From the NCBI GenBank assembly GCA_030835385.1, contig JAURPI010000017.1:62001-126000 (forward strand): a stretch of DNA of 64,000 bases. The letters run 5' to 3'. The translations under genes and the position numbers were made by a program. This document shows positions 55,128 through 64,000 of this stretch, in pieces; the stretch's first letter is position 1; every line of letters begins with the position of its first letter. The notes beneath the pieces were generated by a model. The model did not search any database. It worked only from the letters and a program-made list of their open reading frames with translations, and was not told the origin of the DNA. This DNA comes from Alphaproteobacteria bacterium (lineage in GTDB: Bacteria > Pseudomonadota > Alphaproteobacteria > Rhodospirillales > Rhodospirillaceae).

Positions 55128-57881
55128 ATGACTGACGCGCGCTCCGTGCAATTGCCCTCAGCTCCTGTGCTGGTGACCCGTGCCAGGGACGGCCTATTGA
55201 TGTTTCCCGATGGCGAAGTAACCGAATTCTCAGCTGGGACCGCAAAGAAAGCCGTTGAGCAACCGGTCATCCAATGCCATGGGAGGGCCACTGCAGCGCG
55301 GCTCGGCCTAAAACCCGTCTCCGGGTTTGATGTACTTGAGCTGTTTGCTTTTGTCCGCCCAGGTGAATTCTGCCTGCCGACCGCGCGAGGCGTAGCTGCC
55401 GCCACCGGCGTCAATCCGCCAATCACTATGGTTGACGATGCCGTCGCCCTTATTGAGGTCACACGCGTCCTGCTGGACGAAGTTATGTCCTGGGATGGCA
55501 CAGACACTCGCCAGGCACGGGCCATAGCCCATGTTCTCGAAGGGGCTGGATGGAGTTGGGGCCCATCTGTTTTAGCAGCTATCGGTGCAGACCCAGAAGG
55601 AGGAGGAATTGGACTATCTCCTCTACGGGTTTGGACCCGCCTCACCCCCTTCGAAGACCACGCTCCACCGCCACCGCCAGGTAACGACGCCGTATCAGAA
55701 AACGAAAGTCGAGAACGCCTCACAAGTTTGTTGGGTGATGAGTCGGAAGACCGTGAGTCTCAGGCCACGTATGCCGCAGTTGTCAGTCATGCCTTTAAAG
55801 CCAAGCCCGCACCTGATGAACCGAATTTGGTTTTAGCAGAAGCAGGCACAGGTATCGGCAAGACCCTTGGATATCTTGCCCCAGCAAGTGTCTGGGCAGA
55901 AAAGAATCATGGCGCCGTCTGGGTTTCTACTTTTACCCGCAATCTTCAGAGACAATTGGATCAAGAATTAGACCGTCTCTTTCCCGACGAAGAGGCAAAA
56001 GCCCGTCGTGTGGTTGTCCGGAAGGGGCGCGAGAATTACTTCTGCCTGCTTAACTACGAAGAGGCGTTGAACCGATCGGGCACAGACCCGAGCGCCGCAA
56101 TTCCTTTGGCGCTGATCGCACGCTGGGTCGTAGCAACCAAATCAGGTGACATGGTCGGAGGTGACTTTCCGTCCTGGCTGGCAGACCTGTTTGGCACCGG
56201 CAGAGTGTTATCCCTCGCAGACCGTCGTGGTGAATGCGTCTTTACCGCATGCCCTCACTATCGCACCTGCTTTGTTGAGAAGACGGTACGCAAAGCTAGG
56301 ACCGCCGATATCGTTGTCGCCAATCACGCTCTGGTCATGGTGCAAGCCGCCATGGGCGGATTAGACGACGGCACTCAGCCCACTCGCTATGTTTTTGATG
56401 AAGGACACCATCTGTTTGGCGCAGCAGACAGCGCCTTCTCCGCACACCTCAGTGCGGCGGAGACCGCAGACCTACGGCGTTGGTTGTTGGGGGCTGAGGC
56501 CGGTGGTCGACCGACACGGTCGCGCGGTTTGAAACGCCGGATCGACGACCTGCTCAGCGAACTGGATGCGGATGGCGATGTCATGGCGATGGCCTTAGAC
56601 GGCATTCTACAAGGGGCGCGATCCCTGCCAGCGCCGGGTTGGCTCACGCGGCTGGAAGAGGGTCAGCCTCGCGGTCCTGCTGAGTCTTTTCTCAGCTTGG
56701 TGCGCACCCAGGTGTATACCCGTGACGATCCAGAGTCGCCCTACAGTCTACAAACCGATGCGGTCGAACCTATTGACGGATTGCTCGACGCAGCCGCTTC
56801 CCTCGACACAGCCCTCACCCGCCTCGTCGAACCGGTCAAACAATTGGTCAAAGCGTTATCGCAGCAACTGGAACGCCCAGCAGATGAGTTAGAAGCAGCG
56901 TCACGTACTCGAATAGAGAGTCTGTGCCGCGGCCTAGAACGCCGCGCCGTTATGCCCCTCACAGCATGGCGCGATATGATCAAAGCGCTGTCCAGCGAAA
57001 CGCCCAGAGAGTTTGTAGACTGGCTTGGTGTTGACCGCATTGACGGGCGGGACATTGATATTGGCCTACATCGCCATTGGGTTGACCCCACCCTACCTTT
57101 TGCCCGCGCTGTGCTCGACCCAGCCCAAGGGGCCGCGATTACATCAGCCACATTACGTGATGGCACTGGTGACGACGTTGTAGATTGGGAAAGCGCTGAC
57201 CAACAGGTAGGTTCGTTTCATATTGCCAGCACCCCCGTACGGTCAGCACTCACCTCGCCGTTCAACTACGCAGAGAATACGCGCGTGTTTATCGTTAACG
57301 ATCTTCGCAAGGATGCCTTGGTCCAGGTCGCTGGTGCATATCGCGATCTCTTCCTTGCCGCAGACGGTGGGGCGCTCGGTTTGTTTACGGCCATCTCACG
57401 CTTGAAAGCGACCTTTGATCAAATTGCGCCCGTTATCGAAGGGGCTGGGTTGCCACTGTATGCGCAACATGTCGACCCGCTACCGACAGCGTCACTGGTC
57501 GACATATTCCGGGCCGAGGAGAAAGCCTGCCTGCTTGGTACAGACGCTATGCGCGACGGCGTGGACGTGCCGGGACGGTCTCTGCAACTGATGGTTTTTG
57601 ACCGAGTGCCATGGCCCAGACCAGACATCCTTCATCGCGCCCGCCGCGAAGCCTTCGGCAGTAGGGCCTACGACGACCGCATTACCAGACTTCGTCTCAA
57701 ACAGGCGTTTGGACGCCTCATACGACGGGACGGTGACAAAGGTGTGTTTGTTCTTTTGGATTCCATGATGCCATCGCGACTGCTTGGCGCCTTTCCTGAG
57801 GGCACTCCAATTGAACGCGTGGGTCTGGCAGAGGCCGTTGCAGGAACGAAAGCGTTCTTGAATAACGAAACCGATAATTAA
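55128..57881 (+). CDS. DinG/XPD-like ATP-dependent DNA helicase with iron-sulfur cluster
   Basis: A 917-residue SF2 helicase. Walker A is AEAGTGIGKT (237-246), DEGH is the Walker B box (VFDEGHHLFG), and a four-cysteine set (ENYFC, GECVF, TACPHYRTCF) is arranged as the [4Fe-4S] site of XPD/DinG. The C-terminal half has the AFGRLIRRDGDKG motif VI. The first ~200 residues form a poorly conserved N-terminal domain. It probably unwinds forked or R-loop DNA in repair. ATG 55128; the frame opens further upstream without support. Confidence 0.92.
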   Translation: MTDARSVQLPSAPVLVTRARDGLLMFPDGEVTEFSAGTAKKAVEQPVIQCHGRATAARLGLKPVSGFDVLELFAFVRPGEFCLPTARGVAAATGVNPPITMVDDAVALIEVTRVLLDEVMSWDGTDTRQARAIAHVLEGAGWSWGPSVLAAIGADPEGGGIGLSPLRVWTRLTPFEDHAPPPPPGNDAVSENESRERLTSLLGDESEDRESQATYAAVVSHAFKAKPAPDEPNLVLAEAGTGIGKTLGYLAPASVWAEKNHGAVWVSTFTRNLQRQLDQELDRLFPDEEAKARRVVVRKGRENYFCLLNYEEALNRSGTDPSAAIPLALIARWVVATKSGDMVGGDFPSWLADLFGTGRVLSLADRRGECVFTACPHYRTCFVEKTVRKARTADIVVANHALVMVQAAMGGLDDGTQPTRYVFDEGHHLFGAADSAFSAHLSAAETADLRRWLLGAEAGGRPTRSRGLKRRIDDLLSELDADGDVMAMALDGILQGARSLPAPGWLTRLEEGQPRGPAESFLSLVRTQVYTRDDPESPYSLQTDAVEPIDGLLDAAASLDTALTRLVEPVKQLVKALSQQLERPADELEAASRTRIESLCRGLERRAVMPLTAWRDMIKALSSETPREFVDWLGVDRIDGRDIDIGLHRHWVDPTLPFARAVLDPAQGAAITSATLRDGTGDDVVDWESADQQVGSFHIASTPVRSALTSPFNYAENTRVFIVNDLRKDALVQVAGAYRDLFLAADGGALGLFTAISRLKATFDQIAPVIEGAGLPLYAQHVDPLPTASLVDIFRAEEKACLLGTDAMRDGVDVPGRSLQLMVFDRVPWPRPDILHRARREAFGSRAYDDRITRLRLKQAFGRLIRRDGDKGVFVLLDSMMPSRLLGAFPEGTPIERVGLAEAVAGTKAFLNNETDN

Positions 57882-57891
57882 GCCGAGAGCT

Positions 57892-58431
57892 TTAGTTCGC
57901 AGACGCTTGGCCAACCAAGCGGGCAACAATGGGTGTTTTCCCTAACGGCGCAGGACGGCGTTCTAACGCCAGTCGCGCATTATCGCGGTCTGCACAAGAC
58001 CCGAGCGCGCCATCTTCTGGCGTAAAGTCCGCAATATCGTCTGTCGGAATGCGAATCGGTGTCACCGGGCGATGCAAACCCCAGTTGGTTTCGCGTTCGG
58101 AGTCGATAAACAACAAGGTCCAATGATCTTCTAAATCGCGCCAGGTGAGCTGGCTAAAATTGTCGTAGGAAAACCCGACCAACGTATCAACTTCTGCCTG
58201 GGAGAGACCGCTGCCAAAAGCACACAGGCGCTCCCATGACCAGTCCGTTAACGGGCGTGGATCGACGGTGTCGGTTCCCGCCATAAACTCGAAGCGAATA
58301 TTGCGATGGAAGGCCAACTCATCGCGGGATTCCAATCCACCTGTCCGCTTATACAGAAAGTAGATCGATGCGGGGCCAAGCGAGAGCAGCAAGATCAACC
58401 CAACGACTTTAATGAATGACTTTGACGGCAT
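57892..58431 (-). CDS. membrane-anchored protein of unknown function
   Basis: A 179-residue protein with an N-terminal transmembrane or signal helix (VVGLILLLSLGPASIYFLYK) and a soluble, acidic domain. LTWRDLEDHWTLLFIDSERE and ARLALERRPAPLGKTP are visible but no family is recognised. It converges on the helicase gene and follows groL after its terminator; no operon partner. ATG 58431 assumed. Confidence 0.65.
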   Translation of the reverse strand: MPSKSFIKVVGLILLLSLGPASIYFLYKRTGGLESRDELAFHRNIRFEFMAGTDTVDPRPLTDWSWERLCAFGSGLSQAEVDTLVGFSYDNFSQLTWRDLEDHWTLLFIDSERETNWGLHRPVTPIRIPTDDIADFTPEDGALGSCADRDNARLALERRPAPLGKTPIVARLVGQASAN

Positions 58432-58492
58432 CAGCTAACTCCAAGACTGCCTCTCTATACCGGCAAGCACTGACTTTAAAAAGGGTACATAG

Positions 58493-58524
58493 AAAAAGGG
58501 CCGCACCCTAAGACGCGGCCCTTT
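58493..58524 (-). terminator. Rho-independent terminator of groESL
   Basis: On the minus strand GGGCCGC (58515-58521) and GCGGCCC (58498-58504) form a perfect seven-base stem around a ten-base loop, followed by TTTTT (58493-58497). An AAA run precedes it, so it could also act on the other strand. It lies 27 bases after the groL stop. Confidence 0.9.
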
Positions 58525-58550
58525 CCCAAAAGTGTAGAGCGTGAGCGGGC

Positions 58551-60221
<1,671 letters not shown>

Positions 60222-60250
60222 TTAACTTGAGTTTGTCTCGCTGGGCGTGA

Positions 60251-60541
60251 CTATTTCTCGATGATGCCCATGATGTCGGATTCTTTCATGATCAACAGGT
60301 CATCCCCATCAACCTTGACCTCCGTGCCGGACCACTTTCCGAACAGGATGCGATCGCCCTTTTTAACGTCGAGCTTTTGCACCTTGCCGTCTTCCCCACG
60401 CGCACCGCCGCCAACGGCAATGACCTTGCCTTCCATGGGCTTTTCTTGCGCAGTATCGGGGATAATGATGCCTCCAGCAGATTTGGTATCTGAGTCGAGG
60501 CGCTTGACCAGCACTCGGTCGTGCAGCGGCCGAAATTTCAT
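60251..60541 (-). CDS. groS: co-chaperonin GroES
   Basis: A 96-residue Gro[16 protein letters not shown], the mobile loop around [30 protein letters not shown] and [17 protein letters not shown] are typical. It caps the GroEL chamber. Start ATG 60541 is preceded by a strong AAAGGAGG ribosome site (60548-60555). Confidence 0.98.
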   Translation of the reverse strand: MKFRPLHDRVLVKRLDSDTKSAGGIIIPDTAQEKPMEGKVIAVGGGARGEDGKVQKLDVKKGDRILFGKWSGTEVKVDGDDLLIMKESDIMGIIEK

Positions 60542-60610
60542 CTGAAACCTCCTTTTAGGTCCTTAGTATGCGTCATAAATCAATTTTAAATCAGGAGGTT
60601 ACGCCATTCT

Positions 60611-60637
60611 CTAGCACTCCCCCCAAACGAGTGCCAG
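60611..60637. promoter_or_regulatory. CIRCE element (HrcA operator)
   Basis: CTAGCACTC (60611-60619), nine bases, then GAGTGCCAG (60629-60637). This is the 9-9-9 inverted repeat of CIRCE (consensus TTAGCACTC-N9-GAGTGCTAA) with changes only in the outermost positions. It lies between the promoter and groS, so HrcA repression with heat induction is expected. Confidence 0.95.
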
Positions 60638-60638
60638 G

Positions 60639-60667
60639 TAGATAAGGACTCAAAGAGCGGGCGTCAA
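60639..60667 (-). promoter_or_regulatory. vegetative promoter of groESL
   Basis: On the minus strand TTGACG (60662-60667) and TATCTA (60639-60644) are separated by 17 bases, as for a sigma-70 -35/-10 pair. The CIRCE element begins immediately downstream, which would place the operator over the transcription start. No separate sigma-32 motif was found by eye. Confidence 0.65.
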
Positions 60668-60752
60668 TAGCCAGTCAGCGAAAAACTGCCATTCCATGGC
60701 AAATAAAGGCCCAGATCGCCTGGGTTTGCCGGATTAATGCGGCTTCGTGAGC

Positions 60753-61073
60753 TCAACCCTCGCGGTCCGGACCCATTAATCCCTGAGTCGCGCGGTGATC
60801 CCGATAGATAAAGAAGAGATTCCGCGAATAGATCACGATGCCGCCAAACTGGGCGATGATGAACACCGGCTCTTTAATATAGATGGCATAGAAAAAGGTA
60901 ATCACGCCGCCGATTAGGCTGAGATACCAAAATGCCAAAGGAATGACGCTCTTCCCGAGGCGTTCACTGGCAAGCCACTGGACAAGAAAACGAGAACCGA
61001 ACACGGCCTGCCCCAGTAGTCCAAAAGCCTTGAAGATATTCATGGTGGCAAACCAGGTAACAAACCAACTCAT
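60753..61073 (-). CDS. lipid A biosynthesis N-terminal-domain (LABN) membrane protein
   Basis: A 106-residue membrane protein of the LABN family with three hydrophobic helices. GQAVFGSRFLVQWLASERLG is the landmark; SLIGGVITFFYAIYIKEPVF and FGGIVIYSRNLFFIYR follow. Members usually occur as a partner of glycosyltransferases acting on lipid-linked sugars. ATG 61073 overlaps the stop of the upstream glycosyltransferase as ATGA. Confidence 0.92.
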   Translation of the reverse strand: MSWFVTWFATMNIFKAFGLLGQAVFGSRFLVQWLASERLGKSVIPLAFWYLSLIGGVITFFYAIYIKEPVFIIAQFGGIVIYSRNLFFIYRDHRATQGLMGPDREG

Positions 61074-61852
61074 TTTACGTCCTTTTGTTCAGAAATTTCT
61101 GGGCGCCTATGACGGGCCATTAGCCACACCACGCCCAATAGATCGACGACACCGCTCGCCAGTCGCCGCCAAAATCCATACTTAGAAGCCCCACGCAATC
61201 TTGGGCGGTGGGACACATCGATCGAAACCACTCGACCACCAGTGCGAATAAACAATGCCGGCAAAAATCGGTGCAGCGCGTTAAAGCGCGGCAACTGAAG
61301 AAATACATCGCGGCGAAACAACTTTAACCCACACCCGCTATCGGGAGTGTGATCACCCAAAATCCAGCCGCGAATATCGTTGGCCAACCAGGATTGGTAA
61401 CGCCGAGCAAGGCTGTCATTGCGGCGGCGGCGGTGACCCACGTAAAGAAATCGATCAGCGTATCCCGGCTCATTCGACACAGCATCGTCCCGCGCCTCTA
61501 TCAATTTTCGAATATCCGCCGGATCGTTCTGTCCATCGCCATCCAGTGTAATGATCCAGTCCGAGCGAGCATGATCAACACCTGTGATCAACGCTTGGCT
61601 TTGCCCGTAGACGTCGTTGTGCCGCAAAACATGAAGGTCCGAATTTGAGTCCGCTGCAGTTTTCAGCTCGGCAACCGTTCTATCCGTTGATCCGTCGTCG
61701 ACATAGATGATTTGATATCCGACGTCGCCTGGGAGATTAGCCATGGCGGCATAAATCTCTTCAATCAGAGGCTGGATATTCCCCGCCTCATTGAGAACCG
61801 GGACCACGACCGTATAGACAAGTGCATTCTCGGATAATGGTGCGGGTGACAT
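61070..61852 (-). CDS. family 2 glycosyltransferase (DPM1/ArnC-like)
   Basis: A 260-residue GT2 enzyme of the dolichol/undecaprenyl-phosphate sugar transferase type. VVVPVLNEAGNIQPLIEEI, YVDDGSTDRTV, LDGDGQNDPADIR and the loop RPRLRGASKYGFWRRL are characteristic. A C-terminal membrane-associated helix (VDLLGVVWLMARH) is present. It likely transfers a sugar to polyprenyl phosphate at the inner membrane. Paired with LABN. Confidence 0.9.
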   Translation of the reverse strand: MSPAPLSENALVYTVVVPVLNEAGNIQPLIEEIYAAMANLPGDVGYQIIYVDDGSTDRTVAELKTAADSNSDLHVLRHNDVYGQSQALITGVDHARSDWIITLDGDGQNDPADIRKLIEARDDAVSNEPGYADRFLYVGHRRRRNDSLARRYQSWLANDIRGWILGDHTPDSGCGLKLFRRDVFLQLPRFNALHRFLPALFIRTGGRVVSIDVSHRPRLRGASKYGFWRRLASGVVDLLGVVWLMARHRRPEISEQKDVK

Positions 61853-62034
61853 AACGTTCGTAGGCTCGGCTTACCTGAGGTTAACCACCGCAGTGATACA
61901 CGGGGTTCAACGAGGGCGTAACCCCATTCCCGCTGCCACTCGAACAAAGGTTATAGAGTTGCGGACTTGTTGCGAAGCCTACGATCGCCTAAATCAGCAG
62001 TACGTCTTGAACCTTAAGGCCTACGGACCATCAT

Positions 62035-63123
62035 ATGACCGCCCCCTCTCTCTCCGCGCATGACGCCCGCCGCATCCGGCTTTGGCTTCTGATCTGTGCC
62101 GGCATGGTCTTCATAATGGTCGTGTTAGGCGGCGCGACGCGGTTGACGGAATCCGGCCTCTCGATGGTCGAGTGGCAGCCTTTGACCATTCTACCCCCCC
62201 TCAACGAGGCAGAATGGGCTGCAGAGTTTGAAAACTACATGCAGTATCCGGAGTACCAGAAAGTGAACTCCTGGATGACGGTCGAGGATTTCAAAGACAT
62301 TTATTGGCTCGAGTATACCCATCGTCTTTGGGGTCGGTTGATTGGTTTCGTTTTTGCGCTGCCATTCTTCTGGTTTATTGCAACAGGGCGTGCCCGCGGA
62401 CGGTTCGCGTGGACGTTGGGCGGACTGCTGGTTCTTGGTGGCGCCCAAGGCGTCCTCGGGTGGTACATGGTCGCGAGCGGGCTTGTAGATCGTCCAGATG
62501 TCAGCCAGTACCGTCTCGCTGCGCACCTTATACTGGCCTTTGTTGTTTATGGTCTGTTGATCTGGGTCGCCCTGGGCGTCAAGAGCGCCGACGAGCCACC
62601 GCCGGACGACCCCCGCCCACAGCCTGTTACCGCGCGCCTTGCTCTTGGCGCTGCCTTGACGATCTTGCTAGTTGTTGTTTCGGGAGCTTTTGTCGCCGGA
62701 CTCAATGCAGGACTGATCTACAACACCTTTCCGTTGATGGATGGTCAGATCATTCCCGACGGTCTGTATGACCTCGCCCCCTGGCACCTGAATTGGTTCG
62801 AGAACATCATGACCGTTCAGTTTAATCACCGAATTTTAGGTATAACCCTCGTTGTCCTGATTAGCGCAACCTGGTGGCGGATCCGGTCGAGCACGGCGTC
62901 CGAATCCGTAAAAACCCTAGCCAATGCTTTCGCCGCAATGGCCATTATCCAGGCAGGTCTTGGAATCGCGACGCTTCTCCTAGTGGTCCCGCTTTGGCTT
63001 GCTCTTCTACATCAAACTGGCGCCTTGATCCTTTTCACTTTGGGTGTGACCATCGCCCGACTCGTTCACACACCTAAGCCACACAACGCCGTATCGACGT
63101 CACCAGCTCTCGACGCCGCCTAA
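62035..63123 (+). CDS. ctaA: heme A synthase, COX15 type
   Basis: A 362-residue membrane enzyme that converts heme O to heme A for cytochrome aa3 oxidase. Eight hydrophobic helices; heme-ligand histidines in EYTHRLWGRLIGF, RLAAHLILAF, FNHRILGITL and LLHQTGALIL. GGATRLTESGLSMVEWQPL is the alphaproteobacterial/mitochondrial type start. ATG 62035. Confidence 0.95.
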   Translation: MTAPSLSAHDARRIRLWLLICAGMVFIMVVLGGATRLTESGLSMVEWQPLTILPPLNEAEWAAEFENYMQYPEYQKVNSWMTVEDFKDIYWLEYTHRLWGRLIGFVFALPFFWFIATGRARGRFAWTLGGLLVLGGAQGVLGWYMVASGLVDRPDVSQYRLAAHLILAFVVYGLLIWVALGVKSADEPPPDDPRPQPVTARLALGAALTILLVVVSGAFVAGLNAGLIYNTFPLMDGQIIPDGLYDLAPWHLNWFENIMTVQFNHRILGITLVVLISATWWRIRSSTASESVKTLANAFAAMAIIQAGLGIATLLLVVPLWLALLHQTGALILFTLGVTIARLVHTPKPHNAVSTSPALDAA

Positions 63124-63150
63124 CTCTGAACTCAAGGACACCGCCTTCAC

Positions 63151-64000
63151 ATGAGCGACCTTTCTGTAACCGACGATCTCTTTTTCTCCCGCACAGCCAT
63201 GGACAAGCATTCTGTAGAGAAAACGGTATCTAACACTTTGTCTGGCTGCGACGACGGTGAACTATATTTTGAATACAGCCAATCTGAGAGCTTGAGCTTT
63301 GACGACGGACGCATACGATCCGCATCCTTCGACACTGAACAAGGTTTTGGTTTGCGCGCACTAGTCGGTGAGACAACTGGCTTCGCACACTCTACGACGA
63401 TGACCGAGGCTGCCATCGCCCGCGCCGCTGAAACCGTTCAGGCGGTCAAATCCGGCCACGGCGGGACCCTCGCCGACCCACCAACTGGCACAAATCGCGC
63501 CCTATACGCAGATGAGAACCCGCTGCCGCTTATTCCATACGAAACTAAGGTGAAAACCCTAGAGGCCATCGATAGCTATGCCCGTGGCAAGAACAGCAAA
63601 GTTAAACAGGTCTCTGCCTCCATGGCGGCATCGTGGCAAGCGGTTCAGATCATGCGCGCTGACGGCATTTCGGTCGGCGACATTCGCCCTCTTATCCGTT
63701 TAAACGTTTCTATTGTCGTGGGTGAAGGCGACCGTATGGAGATGGGATCATACGGTACTGGTGGGCGAACAAGTTACAGCCAATTCCTTGATGAAGGCAC
63801 CTGGACCGGTGCTGTCGATGAGGCATTAAGACAAGCGTTGGTAAATTTGGAAAGTGTTGACACCCCTGGCGGCGAAATGCCCGTTGTTCTAGGACCGGGG
63901 TGGCCAGGCATCTTGCTTCATGAAGCCGTGGGTCACGGCCTAGAAGGTGACTTTAACCGCAAACAGACTTCGGCCTTCTATGATCTGGTCGGCAAGCAGG
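63151..64000 (+). CDS. tldD: metalloprotease TldD (3' end beyond window)
   Basis: The first 283 residues of TldD. The metal site HEAVGHGLEGD starts at His257 (HExxxH with His257, Glu258, His262), and the FDDGRIRSASFDTEQGFGLR start is typical. TldD with TldE forms a heterodimeric peptidase that trims unfolded peptides. ATG 63151, 27 bases after ctaA. The frame is intact to the window edge; about 190 residues are expected beyond it. Confidence 0.96.
   Translation, partial: MSDLSVTDDLFFSRTAMDKHSVEKTVSNTLSGCDDGELYFEYSQSESLSFDDGRIRSASFDTEQGFGLRALVGETTGFAHSTTMTEAAIARAAETVQAVKSGHGGTLADPPTGTNRALYADENPLPLIPYETKVKTLEAIDSYARGKNSKVKQVSASMAASWQAVQIMRADGISVGDIRPLIRLNVSIVVGEGDRMEMGSYGTGGRTSYSQFLDEGTWTGAVDEALRQALVNLESVDTPGGEMPVVLGPGWPGILLHEAVGHGLEGDFNRKQTSAFYDLVGKQ

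Overview
The window reads as a chromosomal segment of a free-living, probably marine or soil alphaproteobacterium. The evidence is a set of lineage-typical genes: UPF0262, DUF1489, a class I lysyl-tRNA synthetase, short-form HisG, COX15-type heme A synthase, a COG1530-like short RNase E/G beside YacG, and a groESL operon behind a CIRCE element. No IS element, integrase, rRNA or CRISPR array was seen. Both window edges cut genes: an exported amidohydrolase at the left and tldD at the right.

Layout. (1) 0-9 kb is a mostly leftward housekeeping block: tRNA-Phe, yacG, RNase E/G family, maf, infA, a low-molecular-weight phosphatase, UPF0262, hisD, hisG, a broken flavodoxin gene, murA, dcd, then tRNA-Thr. 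(2) 9.1-14.7 kb holds a periplasmic molybdenum hydroxylase operon of PaoABC/CoxSLM type. Its iron-sulfur subunit has a Tat signal with a lipobox. A cytochrome b and an unknown small protein run divergently, and a 53-residue membrane peptide closes the operon. (3) 14.65-29.4 kb is a catabolic island. A leftward six-gene operon (two-domain nitrilase-fold protein, peptide-type solute-binding protein, alpha/beta hydrolase, DUF1838, Rieske oxygenase alpha, beta) faces a divergent pirin/TRAP-binding-protein pair. A second leftward operon repeats the unit [two-domain nitrilase - exported Rossmann protein] twice. (4) 29.5-33.4 kb: an EpmB/KamA-like radical SAM enzyme, a Na/alanine symporter and a sulfide:quinone oxidoreductase. 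(5) 33.4-42.2 kb mixes intact genes (two odd alpha/beta hydrolases, DUF427, msrB, DUF2333, a DMT transporter, an SDR, DUF1489) with at least six gene remnants. (6) 42.2-45.1 kb: two paralogous beta-lactamase-fold hydrolases and an SCP2 protein. (7) 45.3-53.3 kb is a complete beta-oxidation operon: acyl-CoA ligase, MerR regulator, thiolase, dehydrogenase/hydratase fusion, acyl-CoA dehydrogenase, thioesterase. (8) 53.3-64 kb: lysK, a DinG-like helicase, groESL, a glycosyltransferase/LABN pair, ctaA and tldD.

The most unusual part is 14.65-29.4 kb. It carries three paralogous proteins of about 660-700 residues, each with two nitrilase folds. The second fold keeps the Glu-Lys-Cys triad in all three; the first has lost the Glu. 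They sit with two Rossmann proteins that carry export signals, two orphan binding proteins, DUF1838 and a Rieske dioxygenase. I infer a pathway that takes up an unknown, probably amide- or nitrile-bearing compound, cleaves C-N bonds and oxygenates the product. The substrate cannot be read from sequence.
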